A stretch of DNA of 64,000 nt from JACRPH01 sp041665465 (GTDB lineage Archaea > Nanobdellota > Nanobdellia > Woesearchaeales > GW2011-AR9): positions 248,001-312,000 of the forward strand of contig JBAYIU010000001.1 of the NCBI GenBank assembly GCA_041665465.1. The letters run 5' to 3'. A model generated the notes under the pieces. The model worked only from the letters and a program-made list of their open reading frames with translations, had not been told where the DNA came from and did not search any database. The position numbers and the translations under genes are program-made. Positions 33,578 to 42,485 of the stretch are shown piece by piece (within the stretch, counting starts at the first letter, position 1; each line of letters starts with the position of its first letter).

Positions 33578-33599
33578 TATCCTACGATACTGGAGGATA
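33578..33599. promoter_or_regulatory. Inverted repeat upstream of a TrmB gene
   Basis: TATCCT and AGGATA flank a 10-base centre just before the TATA-like box ggcttaaatac of the TrmB gene starting at 33640. The short arms make it a modest operator candidate. Confidence 0.35.
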
Positions 33600-33639
33600 G
33601 TAGAAAGGCTTAAATACTAAAATAAATTTAAGTGATCAA

Positions 33640-34359
33640 ATGGACACCCAAGCATTAGAAGATATTGGCTTAACTCAAGGAGAAATAAAAGTATACTTAG
33701 CTTTATTAGAGCTAGGACCGAGTTCTGCCGGAAGCATCTTAGAGAAAGCAGAGATACAAAACTCAGTGTTTCATTTTTGTGTCAATAGTCTGATTGAGAA
33801 AGGTTTAGTCAGTTATGTCAAGAAAAACAAGTTTAGAGTCTATTCTGCTGCTAATCCCGAAAATTTTTTAGTTTATGTGAAAGACAAACAAAAAGAGATA
33901 GAAAAACTCTTGCCAGAATTGAAAGCTAAACAAACTTTCGCTAAAGAAAAGCAAGAAGTAGAATTATTTGAAGGAATCAAAGGAATCATGACTCTGCTCA
34001 ATATCTTAATCGAAGACACTAAGAAAGGGGATGAATTTTTGATGTTTACCGCAGAAGCAGAGACCCAAGAGAAGAGCGAGGAGATACAACAATTCTATCA
34101 AAGATATGATGCTAAAAGAAAAGAGAAAGGTTTAGTCATCAAGGGAATAGCTAGTTTTAAGTTAAAATCTCTGTTTGAGAAGAGAACCTCTCTAAAGATG
34201 AAATACACTAAATTACCTGTTCCTGCCAATACTGGAATCTGCAATAACAAAATGGTTTTAATTTCTTGGGGAGACAAGCCCACAGGAGTGTTAATTCAAT
34301 CAAAAAATATCATTGAAAAACAGAGAAGATTCTTTCAAGCTTTCTGGGATTCTTTATAA
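33640..34359 (+). CDS. TrmB family transcription regulator
   Basis: The 239-residue protein has a TrmB-type winged helix at the N-terminus (LEDIGLTQGEIKVYLALLEL, SSAGSILEKAEIQNSVF, LIEKGLVSYVKK), a coiled-coil linker, and the short C-terminal domain ending with NKMVLISWGDKPTGVLIQSK. It is the second of five TrmB-type genes between 29.7 and 40.2 kb. It is divergent from the zinc-ribbon-like gene and slightly overlaps the convergent HD gene at its end. Confidence 0.88.
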   Translation: MDTQALEDIGLTQGEIKVYLALLELGPSSAGSILEKAEIQNSVFHFCVNSLIEKGLVSYVKKNKFRVYSAANPENFLVYVKDKQKEIEKLLPELKAKQTFAKEKQEVELFEGIKGIMTLLNILIEDTKKGDEFLMFTAEAETQEKSEEIQQFYQRYDAKRKEKGLVIKGIASFKLKSLFEKRTSLKMKYTKLPVPANTGICNNKMVLISWGDKPTGVLIQSKNIIEKQRRFFQAFWDSL

Positions 34360-34896
34360 TTTATTAATTCCAACCAATGCTTTAAACCAATCATAATGGT
34401 CAGGAGTCTTGTCCCCAGTTTTATTATCACAATTGTAAAAAGTTAGATAAAAATCAATGTTATTTCCAATCTTTGTGATCAATTTTCTGGCTTTATCTTC
34501 AGCCTCAACCCAATTTCCTCTATTTCCAATCAGCCAGCGGCGATATGCACTATCATGAAGTTCAATAGTTTCTAAAACTCGAGGTGTCGAAACAAACTCT
34601 TGTATAAACCGTCTTGCAAGCATACCATGAGATTTATCTCCAGAAACAGTACTTTTCATATTTACTAAATATTTAAACGTGTCATGTACTAACCCAACTA
34701 ATCTTAAATCAGACCTATCGATTGGTTGAGAATATTTATCAATATTATCTAACACTTCTCTAATATGAAAGATAGTTTTTCCTTCCGGGTGTCCTGGTCG
34801 AGACAGACCATATTCACAACCTAACTTAAATCGATCATCAGAAATAATTCTTTCTTCAACTTCATTTTCCGGTTTTAAAAAAGTGTAAAGGTCCAT
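34354..34896 (-). CDS. HD-domain phosphohydrolase-like protein
   Basis: The metal site is visible as FHIREV (first His), LVGLVHDTFK (the HD pair), HGML (further His), and a later Asp in FYNCDNKTGD. Such proteins hydrolyse nucleotides or phosphoesters. It has 180 residues, one compact domain, and no signal peptide. A TATA-like box (TATTTATTAATTAC) lies upstream of the ATG. It overlaps the TrmB gene by 6 bases at the 3' end. Confidence 0.7.
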   Translation of the reverse strand: MDLYTFLKPENEVEERIISDDRFKLGCEYGLSRPGHPEGKTIFHIREVLDNIDKYSQPIDRSDLRLVGLVHDTFKYLVNMKSTVSGDKSHGMLARRFIQEFVSTPRVLETIELHDSAYRRWLIGNRGNWVEAEDKARKLITKIGNNIDFYLTFYNCDNKTGDKTPDHYDWFKALVGINKL

Positions 34897-34994
34897 AGTA
34901 ATAAAGTAGTCAGAACTAAGGTAATTAATAAATATTTAGTAGAAAAGAGAGTAGATAAACATATTTTTAGGTGTAACATTATCACAACAATACC

Positions 34995-35747
34995 TTAAGG
35001 TTTTGCTAAAGCCCACATGAATTTAAAGTATGTTTTGAATGAATCTGCCACCTTTTGATTTTTCACTCGGAAAGCAATTGGATTCTTAATCCACAAAGCA
35101 ATAAAGACAACGTCTTTATAGATATTAATTGTAGCTGGGGTCTCTTGAGCTAAGAATCTATTCTCCGTGATTTTTGATTCTTGTTCGTACTTGAAAGTGT
35201 TTCGCGCACTTTCGTTATAGATGACTTTCCATTTCATCTTCTTCAACTCACATTTTAGAATTACTTTTTGAATAAAATTGTTGGTTCTTTCCTTATCTTC
35301 TCCTTCATACGCTCCTAAAACATACCATATATCTCCCTTCCCCATTTCTTTAATTCCTTCATTGAAAACAGTTTCTAGACCTTTCCACCCACGAAAAATC
35401 TCTGCTTCAGTATCATCTCCATCTAATGTTTGGGTCAACTTCAATTCTGGAAGATATTTTTTAATCTCTTCTTCTTGAAGTTCAATGTTCTTTTTTTTGT
35501 CTTCTAGAAAATCAATCAATCTATCTGGATCAACCGCCTTGAAGTGCTTAATATTTGCTATGATGATGTGAGTGACTAGTCCTTTGCTAGCTAGTCTTTC
35601 CAATCCATCATAAACTTTAGAGGTATGAATTCCAGTTTTCTTAATGATTGCTCCGGAACTACTCGAACCAAGTTTTAACAGAGAAAGATAAATCTTAATC
35701 TCGTTCTTAGTTAAACCGATTGATTCTAAGATAGTTTGGACATCCAT
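34995..35747 (-). CDS. TrmB family transcription regulator
   Basis: The 250-residue protein has the TrmB winged helix (LESIGLTKNEIKIYLSLLKL, SSSGAIIKKTGIHTSKVYDG, LASKGLVTHIII), then a coiled coil and the C-terminal module (INIYKDVVFIALWIKNPIAF). It is divergent from the receiver-like operon; a strong GC-rich hairpin sequence (35786-35810) lies between, with a TATA-like box on each side. Confidence 0.88.
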   Translation of the reverse strand: MDVQTILESIGLTKNEIKIYLSLLKLGSSSSGAIIKKTGIHTSKVYDGLERLASKGLVTHIIIANIKHFKAVDPDRLIDFLEDKKKNIELQEEEIKKYLPELKLTQTLDGDDTEAEIFRGWKGLETVFNEGIKEMGKGDIWYVLGAYEGEDKERTNNFIQKVILKCELKKMKWKVIYNESARNTFKYEQESKITENRFLAQETPATINIYKDVVFIALWIKNPIAFRVKNQKVADSFKTYFKFMWALAKP

Positions 35748-35785
35748 TTTAGAAGAATAAACGTTCTGATATTTAAATTTTGCTA

Positions 35786-35810
35786 CTCTTCCCCCTGCTG
35801 GGAGGAAGAG
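35786..35810. promoter_or_regulatory. GC-rich 10-bp palindrome between TrmB and the receiver-like operon
   Basis: CTCTTCC plus CCC pairs with GGG, a one-base bulge, then GGAAGAG, around a TGCT centre. It stands out from the AT-rich surroundings. TATA-like boxes sit immediately on both sides (atttaaat at 35771 and gtttaaata at 35812), so a protein bound here could control both divergent genes. Confidence 0.55.
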
Positions 35811-35880
35811 AGTTTAAATAGTTATTATGTTATCACTATTGAATAATAAAAGAGTTAAAATATAAAAAAGGTGAAATAAA

Positions 35881-36423
35881 ATGACTGGAGACAAAAAATT
35901 ATTAGTGATCGATGATCGAGTGGAATATCTAGATGCAGCTAAGAAAGCTTATGAGAGTTGTGGAAGTACATTTGGGTATGAAACCGCAACATTTTGTGAT
36001 AGTTTTGAGAGAGGCATCGAAGAAGTAAGATCTGGAAGATATACCCATGTATTGACTGACTTGTTTGAAGGAGAAGAAACTCCAAAAGGACTTTTAGTCT
36101 TAATGGCTGCTAAGGAAGAAGGCCTTGCTGCTAGAATTGTGACTTATGGTACTAGACATAGTGGTAAGTTAGGAAGTATACGTGAGGGAGTTAGGGGTGG
36201 TGAATCCCGTTATTTTCCTGAGCTAGCTAGTGAAGGTAGAATCACCTTAGCAAAGATAGGACTAACATCAGAAGAAATCGTAGATAAAATTGGTTCGAGA
36301 GAGTTAGATAAATATTTGATACTAGGTGGAATGGCTGCTAAATCTACTGAAGATGATTGGAAGGTTATCTATAAGAGATTTGATCTTGATTTAGCTCATG
36401 AACATGATAAGATGGACATTTAA
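35881..36423 (+). CDS. Receiver (REC)-like domain protein
   Basis: The 180-residue protein starts like a response-regulator receiver: LLVIDDRVEYLDAAKKAYES gives the acidic pair, THVLTDLFEGEE gives the phospho-acceptor aspartate (about residue 60), and ARIVTYGTRHSGK gives the conserved Thr and Lys. No DNA-binding domain follows; the C-terminal half is unrecognised. No histidine kinase is seen in the window. A TATA box and a leader of about 40 bases precede the ATG, with GGTGA as binding site. It is followed by an unknown gene after 23 bases. Confidence 0.6.
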   Translation: MTGDKKLLVIDDRVEYLDAAKKAYESCGSTFGYETATFCDSFERGIEEVRSGRYTHVLTDLFEGEETPKGLLVLMAAKEEGLAARIVTYGTRHSGKLGSIREGVRGGESRYFPELASEGRITLAKIGLTSEEIVDKIGSRELDKYLILGGMAAKSTEDDWKVIYKRFDLDLAHEHDKMDI

Positions 36424-36446
36424 ATTATACTTGGAGGGATAATAAA

Positions 36447-37022
36447 ATGGAAACAAAAACATTAGATCAAGTAATTAAGACTAAGGAAGAATTTGATGCC
36501 CTAGCAGTAGATATCGATGCGTTTGCTGCTAAATATGAATTAGTAGAAAGATTAGTCGCAGACTTAATTGATGGGTTCACTGTTGACCTTAAACCTAGGA
36601 TGAAACAAGCATTAGAAAAGTATGATCCGGCTATTGTAGGAGATAAGACCCGAGTTCCAATTTTCGGAACCTATGCTAGAGCCATGCCAAGGTATGATCG
36701 AGATGAACTGGTAAGTAGGGCATATAGTTGTGACCCCACCTATACTGTGAAAGGAGAGTTAAGAGGCTGGCTATTTCTTCCAGTAGGTATCATACCTGGC
36801 TTAGGAAGTCATGTAGATGGAAGCGGTACCTTCAGATTTGAAACGGCTTATGGTCATAAGGAGCACGATAGTATTGAAAGAATCCTAGCCTGTAAGGAAT
36901 ATCTCTTTAAAGGATTCAAAGAGCAAGAGTTATGTAAAGGAGTAACCCTCTTGCTTCCAACGGAAAAGAGTGTTCCAGGACTAATAGAGGAGTTAAAAGG
37001 TAGAATCTTTAGACCGTACTAG
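36447..37022 (+). CDS. Hypothetical protein in the receiver-like operon
   Basis: The 191-residue protein has a helical N-terminus (METKTLDQVIKTKEEFDALA), a middle with paired strands (TYTVKGELRGWLFLPVGIIP) and a helical end. No known domain is seen. A GGAGG site lies 9 bases before the ATG. Being co-transcribed with a receiver-like protein, it may be that protein's partner or effector, which is inference. Confidence 0.55.
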   Translation: METKTLDQVIKTKEEFDALAVDIDAFAAKYELVERLVADLIDGFTVDLKPRMKQALEKYDPAIVGDKTRVPIFGTYARAMPRYDRDELVSRAYSCDPTYTVKGELRGWLFLPVGIIPGLGSHVDGSGTFRFETAYGHKEHDSIERILACKEYLFKGFKEQELCKGVTLLLPTEKSVPGLIEELKGRIFRPY

Positions 37023-37041
37023 AATTATAATTTTTTACTTT

Positions 37042-37953
37042 TTATACCTTCCTCAGATACAACTCTACGGGTTTGCAACGTTTCTTCATCTCTTCAAACA
37101 TCCCTCGATAAAGACTAACCGTTTCTTTATTCTGAATCTCTAACCCCGAACCAATGCCTGAATAAATATGAAACAACACTACCGTATTTTGATTGATAAA
37201 TACTTGCATGGGTAGATATTCGTCGATGATATACATTCTGACGTCATGTTCTCGACATTTTTTCTTGAAATCTTCAATCACCATCTTCAAGAAATCTTTC
37301 CCAAGGTTTTTCCTAATTAAATCTAAATGCCATAAGAAAGTATCTTTATTACAAATGGCTTGAAAAGAATTACCTTTCTTTAAGGCATCTTGGTAAGCTT
37401 GATAGACCATAGTTGACTTAATCTCGGTGGTATGAGCAATAGTGGTTCGCTTCTTTTCAATCAGATCCCTTAATTTAAGAAAATCTTTCTTATTTGAAGG
37501 ATAAAAGTTAAAAGGTAAGCTACCATAACGAGCGATAGTCAGAAAATCAGTCTTACAAGCCGAAAGGATTTTACATAAATAGAAAGTAAACTCTTCTTTG
37601 CTAGGTATCAACTCGATTTTTGGAGCAGTTTTCTCGTCAATCATGCTGAAGATTACTTCTTCATCATTGATAAAGTGATCAAACTTACTTTTAAGAAAAG
37701 CCAATACCCGTTCAGAAGATTGATCAAAAGAATATTTACACGGCTTTTTACCTTTTTTTTCAATTAAGCGTTGTTCAATCAAATAATTTAAAGGATCATA
37801 GATTCTTCCCAGAGGGATATCAGTTTTCTTAGAGATCTGTTGCGCAGTTAAATCCTGGTGAAGTAACTCTTGAAGAATTAAAAATTCTTTAGGAGAGAGA
37901 TAATCTCTCTTCTTCAACTCCTCCAGAACCAGATGGAAGCCCATATCAACCAT
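37042..37953 (-). CDS. TrmB-like transcription regulator (long form)
   Basis: The 303-residue protein has a winged helix (SPKEFLILQELLHQDLTAQQ, SKKTDIPLGRIYDPLNYL, QRLIEKKGKKPCKYSF) and a longer C-terminal part ending in a strand pair (VFINQNTVVLFHIYSGIGSG) that matches the end of other TrmB proteins here. The ATG at 37944 is an alternative start that fits the TATA box (TATATATAC, about 37970) better. It is divergent from the GAPDH gene; TrmB proteins are known regulators of sugar metabolism, so control of GAPDH is plausible. Confidence 0.75.
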   Translation of the reverse strand: MVDMGFHLVLEELKKRDYLSPKEFLILQELLHQDLTAQQISKKTDIPLGRIYDPLNYLIEQRLIEKKGKKPCKYSFDQSSERVLAFLKSKFDHFINDEEVIFSMIDEKTAPKIELIPSKEEFTFYLCKILSACKTDFLTIARYGSLPFNFYPSNKKDFLKLRDLIEKKRTTIAHTTEIKSTMVYQAYQDALKKGNSFQAICNKDTFLWHLDLIRKNLGKDFLKMVIEDFKKKCREHDVRMYIIDEYLPMQVFINQNTVVLFHIYSGIGSGLEIQNKETVSLYRGMFEEMKKRCKPVELYLRKV

Positions 37954-38073
37954 AAATTCACTATTGTATATATATCTTTCTCAGGATTAAACACATAAAA
38001 ACGTTTTTTGGTTGGCAATGTTTTTAATCCATTTTTTCAGTAAGAGATTATCTTTAAGATGGAGGTCTTAAAA

Positions 38074-39447
38074 ATGGATGACAATCGAAGAAAAGTATTA
38101 GTGGGGATAAATGGATTTGGAACAATTGGAAGATTAGTTTACCGCATGCTATCTCAATCAAGCGAAATTCAAGTAGCAGCGATTAATGATTTAGCACCCA
38201 GGGAAAGTTTAGAATATTTGTTAAGACATGATACTAATCACGGACAAAGAAGAGATCTAACTTTGAATGGAGTGAGAATAACGCAGAAGCCAGATGTCAA
38301 GGATCTTGATTGGAAGGGGATCGATATAGTAGTTGATTCTACACCACATTTGAGAACTTATGACCAGCTTAGCCAACACTTAGAACGAGGAGCTCGCACT
38401 GTGATTAGAAGTTCTCCTTTGAAAGGAGATAAAGAAAGAATGCAGACTTTAGTGTTAGGGGTTAACGGAGATCAGTTAGATGTTAATCGATATTCCGTCT
38501 TTGGGATGGCTTCTTGTACCACTAACTGTTTAGCTCCACTAGTTAAGGTAGTGAGAGATTATTGTCAAGGTACAGGTAATGAGATCATAGATTTAGATTT
38601 TGTAACAGTGCATGCTTATACTGCCGATCAAGCGGTAAAAGATGCCCCACATAAATCTGATCCCTTAAGAGGAAGAGATGTGCACAATATTATTGAAGCA
38701 GAAACTGGTGCTAGTTCGCAGATAGTAGTTATCTTCCCAGAACTGCAAGGAAAGATTTTTGGCACAGCTTATCGCGTTCCCGTATCAGACGGATCTTCTT
38801 TAGAATTAAGAGTAGAGACTTCTAAAGATCTTAACTTAGCAGAGTTAAATAGATACATTGCTCAGATGGCTAAATCTCCGGAGATGCAAGGGATATTAAG
38901 TTATGAAACTGAACCTCTGGTTTCGGGAGATTGTATTAATAACCCCCATACTGGTATTTACTTAGAGAAAGCCGGAGCACAAATACATTCCAGAAAGGTT
39001 AAACTGGGTGCTCTGTATGACAATGAGTATGGATATTCTAGCAAACTGGTAGATTTGATTAGACTGATTAAACAACAAAAGTTTGATCCGGAAATCCAGT
39101 TGTTCAGAGCCTATCAAGACAAGATGGACATCTCTTTGACCATCGGAACTTGCGAACAAGATCACGACGCAGATTGCGATTGTCATGAAACTCTACACGG
39201 AAATGAGATTAACGGAGTTCTAACCAGCGTAATGGGCAAGAATGGCTGGGTGATTGAAGAATCAGGAAATTATCGATACCAGATAAGGACTCCCACTGCA
39301 GAGTATAGGTTATGTTTAGATGCACCGGAAGATCGGTTTGTATTGTATGATGCTCACGGAGAGGTTCTAACTGATCTAGCTAAACATGAACCAGTAAGAA
39401 GTGCTATCCAAAGAGAAATAGTCACAGTTTTGGAAAGAAGAGGTTAA
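38074..39447 (+). CDS. gap: Type I glyceraldehyde-3-phosphate dehydrogenase with C-terminal extension
   Basis: The enzyme oxidises glyceraldehyde-3-phosphate in glycolysis. Type I (bacterial-type) marks are GINGFGTIGRLVYRML for NAD(P), ASCTTNCLAPL with the catalytic Cys, HAYTADQ, GTAYRVPVSDG and YDNEYGYSSKLVDLI. Most archaea use the unrelated-looking class II enzyme. After about residue 335 there is an added tail of about 115 residues beginning with a Cys/His/Asp cluster (CEQDHDADCDCHE), which could bind metal. The ATG at 38074 has GGAGG 8 bases before it and is preferred to the ATG at 38059. Confidence 0.88.
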   Translation: MDDNRRKVLVGINGFGTIGRLVYRMLSQSSEIQVAAINDLAPRESLEYLLRHDTNHGQRRDLTLNGVRITQKPDVKDLDWKGIDIVVDSTPHLRTYDQLSQHLERGARTVIRSSPLKGDKERMQTLVLGVNGDQLDVNRYSVFGMASCTTNCLAPLVKVVRDYCQGTGNEIIDLDFVTVHAYTADQAVKDAPHKSDPLRGRDVHNIIEAETGASSQIVVIFPELQGKIFGTAYRVPVSDGSSLELRVETSKDLNLAELNRYIAQMAKSPEMQGILSYETEPLVSGDCINNPHTGIYLEKAGAQIHSRKVKLGALYDNEYGYSSKLVDLIRLIKQQKFDPEIQLFRAYQDKMDISLTIGTCEQDHDADCDCHETLHGNEINGVLTSVMGKNGWVIEESGNYRYQIRTPTAEYRLCLDAPEDRFVLYDAHGEVLTDLAKHEPVRSAIQREIVTVLERRG

Positions 39448-39480
39448 TTTATTTTTTATTTTTCTTTTTTATTAAGGCCA

Positions 39481-40224
39481 TTATGGTTTACTAGATTTCC
39501 ATAACAGGTTGAATATTTGTCGATATGAATTAGCTACGTGCTCATTATTAATTATTGTAACTATAGGTTTTTCAGTCCATACTACAAAAGCTACTTTTGT
39601 TCCATAGATAGTAGTCTCTGTCAGGGGCTCAAATTCTTCATCGAAAAATCTTAATTCTATTATCTTCTTAGGAATCAATTCTGTCCAGTTACGCAATGAT
39701 TTATGAAATATCATTTTAGCTTTTATCCCGTTTTCTTTTTGTTTAGCATGTAAGTTCTGCCAGTAATAACTTCCAATCACGGTACTTGATTCTTTTGGCC
39801 CTCCAAAAACAAGATAATCCAGCTTGTCACGAATAATTTCGGAGTATACTTGTTTCACTCCAGAGATTCCACGAAGAACTGCTGCCGTTTCAGGGATAAG
39901 AATATGCTTTTTTCGAAGTTCAATTTCTTTTGTCAATTGTATAGCGATATTCTCTTGTTCTTCAATTTCACTTTTCTTCTTTTGTATGAACTCAATTAAA
40001 GAATGGGGACCTTGCAACTGATATACTCTCTTTTTTCCTTCAATTATCTTTGAGAGTATGCCCTTTTCACATAAGCGTTCTAAAGCATCATAAGTATTAG
40101 CTTTATAGAACCCGGTCTGTTCGATTAATCTCTGGACATCAGAAGCACCTATCCTCAATAAAACCAAATACAAAGTTGCTTCTGTTTGTGACAATCCCAA
40201 CTTCTTTAATTCGGTTATTTCCAT
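39481..40224 (-). CDS. TrmB family transcription regulator
   Basis: The 247-residue protein has the TrmB winged helix (LKKLGLSQTEATLYLVLLRI, SDVQRLIEQTGFYKANTYDA, LCEKGILSKII), a coiled coil, and the C-terminal TTIYGTKVAFVVWTEKPIVT. A perfect 8-base inverted repeat directly abuts its start codon, and a TATA box (ATTTATACC) lies behind it, so binding there would block its own transcription. It is divergent from the methyltransferase gene at 40299. Confidence 0.88.
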   Translation of the reverse strand: MEITELKKLGLSQTEATLYLVLLRIGASDVQRLIEQTGFYKANTYDALERLCEKGILSKIIEGKKRVYQLQGPHSLIEFIQKKKSEIEEQENIAIQLTKEIELRKKHILIPETAAVLRGISGVKQVYSEIIRDKLDYLVFGGPKESSTVIGSYYWQNLHAKQKENGIKAKMIFHKSLRNWTELIPKKIIELRFFDEEFEPLTETTIYGTKVAFVVWTEKPIVTIINNEHVANSYRQIFNLLWKSSKP

Positions 40225-40245
40225 AGTAGTACTATTATACTACTA
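40224..40245. promoter_or_regulatory. Perfect 22-base palindrome at the TrmB start site
   Basis: TAGTAGTA and TACTACTA flank ctatta. The repeat begins at the first base of the TrmB start codon and ends just before its TATA box, covering the expected transcription start. A half-site (tacactactatc) appears again near 40270. It is a strong candidate autoregulatory operator. Confidence 0.65.
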
Positions 40246-40298
40246 CCGGTATAAATATGTTTCTCTGATTGTACACTACTATCAAAAGGTAAAAATAA

Positions 40299-41015
40299 AT
40301 GGGAAACTACAACAGGTTTGCGGAAGAATACGCCAGACAAACAGAAGAGATCGAACAAGAGACTAGAAAGCATTTCTATTCGCTAATCCCAAATTCATTA
40401 GAATCAAAGTTATTACTTGATGTAGGATGTGGCTCTGGACATGATGCAGAATATTACACCAGAAGAGGTGCAAAAGTAAGCGGGATAGATTTGTCGAAGA
40501 GAGAGATAGAAATGGCAAACAGAAGAGGTTGTGGCATATTTGTAGTAGGAAGTATGGATGATCTTCCCTATAACTCAAATAGTTTTGACATTGTTACAAG
40601 TGTGTATGCACTTCAAGCATCTAATGATGTTCCGAAAGCACTCGGAGAAATGGTAAGAGTTGCTAAGCCCGGTGCAGCTATACTTATAGTGACAAAACAT
40701 CCATTCAGAAATTTAATTGAAGGCCATGTAAATGATCAGAATTCAGATTATTATGCCAAAAGAGAAGTAACCTCACGCATATTTAATCAAACCATTACGC
40801 TTTCTGAACCAGGACATACTATGATGGAATATTTTCATCCATCAATACTATCAAAAGCCACATTAGAATTATTTGAAGAACATACGGATTTCCCAGCAAG
40901 TGAACAAGTGATCTTAGGAATGAAATATCCAACATTTATGATCTTGAAATTCTTAAAGAAAAGTTTATTTAATAATCCTGCCAAAGCCAAGGGATATCTC
41001 TTCGACCTTCCATAA
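40299..41015 (+). CDS. Class I SAM-dependent methyltransferase
   Basis: Motif I is LLDVGCGSGHDAEYYTRRGA (about residues 39-58), motif II is VSGIDLS, then DLPYNSNSFDIVTSVYALQA and EMVRVAKPGAAILIVTKHPF are the motif IV-VI segments of UbiE/COQ5-type small-molecule methyltransferases. It is 238 residues with no membrane part. The substrate is unknown. It may be under the TrmB gene next to it. It overlaps the convergent gene by 47 bases. Confidence 0.82.
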   Translation: MGNYNRFAEEYARQTEEIEQETRKHFYSLIPNSLESKLLLDVGCGSGHDAEYYTRRGAKVSGIDLSKREIEMANRRGCGIFVVGSMDDLPYNSNSFDIVTSVYALQASNDVPKALGEMVRVAKPGAAILIVTKHPFRNLIEGHVNDQNSDYYAKREVTSRIFNQTITLSEPGHTMMEYFHPSILSKATLELFEEHTDFPASEQVILGMKYPTFMILKFLKKSLFNNPAKAKGYLFDLP

Positions 41016-41712
41016 AAAGACGAAAGAATATTTCTCCTCGAGGATGAAGATGAGGATTAAATGAAGGATAATGATGGGTCTTGAAAGAAGGATTTGCCAT
41101 ATTGTGTGATAACAATTCAGTTAGATCCTCATCAACTAAAGTGGGAATCCCTCGTTCATAAGCTCTTTTAGCCATCTTTTCTACACAGTCCCAAATATGA
41201 AACCCCGCCACTCTTAATTCAGAAACAGAACCGAGTTGATCCAGAACTAAGTCTGGGTTAGGATAGAGTATTCTTTTTGCACCATATTGCACCACGTTTG
41301 GTCCCAATTCTAATTGAGATTGGGAAGTAGTGTGCATTTTAAAGTCAATATCTGCAAAGAGGATTCTATCTTCAGGGTTAACTTGCACAAGATCAGAAAT
41401 ACAATGATCCTTGAACAATAAGAAATTAACTTGATATCCCTGTTGACGATATCTTTGCTCGATACATTGGTTAAGAGTAGTTTGATACATTCCTCTAAAT
41501 GAAGGTTGAAATGATTCAAACTCTCTACCTCTGTCTTCCACCATGCGTTCTTCTAGGGCCACAATCTCTTTTGCAGACATCCCGGAAGGATCATATTCTG
41601 GATAGGGATGAGTATGATTAAACCAGAGATGAGATCCATTTTCAATGACATCTTCAAAGTATTCAGAAATAGGATATAAGTACAGGAATACTTTCTTGGG
41701 GTTATCTATCAT
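40969..41712 (-). CDS. Hypothetical protein (247 aa)
   Basis: This soluble protein has many aromatic residues and histidines near the start (HLWFNHTHPYPEYDPSG) and end (FKTHHYPSFNPHLHPRG), and a central alpha/beta part (NPEDRILFADIDFKMHTTSQ). No family is recognised. The histidine groups could bind metal. It is convergent with the methyltransferase gene and 40 bases from the end of the leftward gene's neighbour. Confidence 0.6.
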   Translation of the reverse strand: MIDNPKKVFLYLYPISEYFEDVIENGSHLWFNHTHPYPEYDPSGMSAKEIVALEERMVEDRGREFESFQPSFRGMYQTTLNQCIEQRYRQQGYQVNFLLFKDHCISDLVQVNPEDRILFADIDFKMHTTSQSQLELGPNVVQYGAKRILYPNPDLVLDQLGSVSELRVAGFHIWDCVEKMAKRAYERGIPTLVDEDLTELLSHNMANPSFKTHHYPSFNPHLHPRGEIFFRLFMEGRRDIPWLWQDY

Positions 41713-41752
41713 AGAACTATTCTTCCGAAGGAAAGCTTATTTTTAAATCTAT

Positions 41753-42373
41753 TCACCATTGTTTTAGGAAAGAATCACACTTACGCTGATGTTTAGGATT
41801 ACTAAACCCAATAATCTGCTCCCATTTCTTAAGTTGAATCTTACCATTCAATTGTATTCTAACCTTGCCTTTGCCGATAGGATGTGCCCCATAATTAAAT
41901 TTAATTTTATCTAATATTTTGATAAATTGACCCTGCATTGGAGAAGGACTTACTTTCATCTCTAATCTTGGATATCTAATACCATTATTGTTTGTAATAA
42001 CTACACAACCATCGGTATCAAAGCATCCTCTTAAAACAAAAGTATCAAGTTTATTTTGAAAAACCCAGTTAGGAATTCTAGCCCTTTCCCACTTTGGTGA
42101 AGGGATCAATCCAACAACATTAATAATAGTGCGGATTACTTCTCTCTCAAATAAATATAAATTTGAACAATTCTCATTTTTCCGATGTTCAACGATAACC
42201 TTACTATTAAATAATTCTTTCAATAAGCCATGAACATAAACAAGATACTCCCTATCAACTATAGAATTAAAAGCAATTTTAATTCGAGGACATTTAGGAT
42301 AACTTATGTAACCATCGCCGAGCATTATCCCAACAAATTCGGCCATCTTTTTGTCAAGTATTACTTCTTTCAT
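41753..42373 (-). CDS. LAGLIDADG homing endonuclease
   Basis: Two LAGLIDADG helices are present: EFVGIMLGDGYIS (residues 12-24) and VLRGCFDTDGCVVI (113-126), each with the metal-binding acidic residue (Asp20 and Asp121 by my count). The length of 206 residues suits a single-chain double-motif enzyme. Such enzymes cut long DNA sites and spread introns. It is free-standing, not inside an intron, and lies 112 bases from the divergent initiator tRNA gene that carries introns. The target is unknown. Confidence 0.85.
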   Translation of the reverse strand: MKEVILDKKMAEFVGIMLGDGYISYPKCPRIKIAFNSIVDREYLVYVHGLLKELFNSKVIVEHRKNENCSNLYLFEREVIRTIINVVGLIPSPKWERARIPNWVFQNKLDTFVLRGCFDTDGCVVITNNNGIRYPRLEMKVSPSPMQGQFIKILDKIKFNYGAHPIGKGKVRIQLNGKIQLKKWEQIIGFSNPKHQRKCDSFLKQW

Positions 42374-42485
42374 TGTAAAGTAATAAGAAGATGTTATTTA
42401 TATACCTTAGCTGGAGTTGTCCAATCGGGAGTGGCTTTTAACAAAGCGAAGCTTTTTAAATAAGAGGGGGTTTCTTATAAAACAT

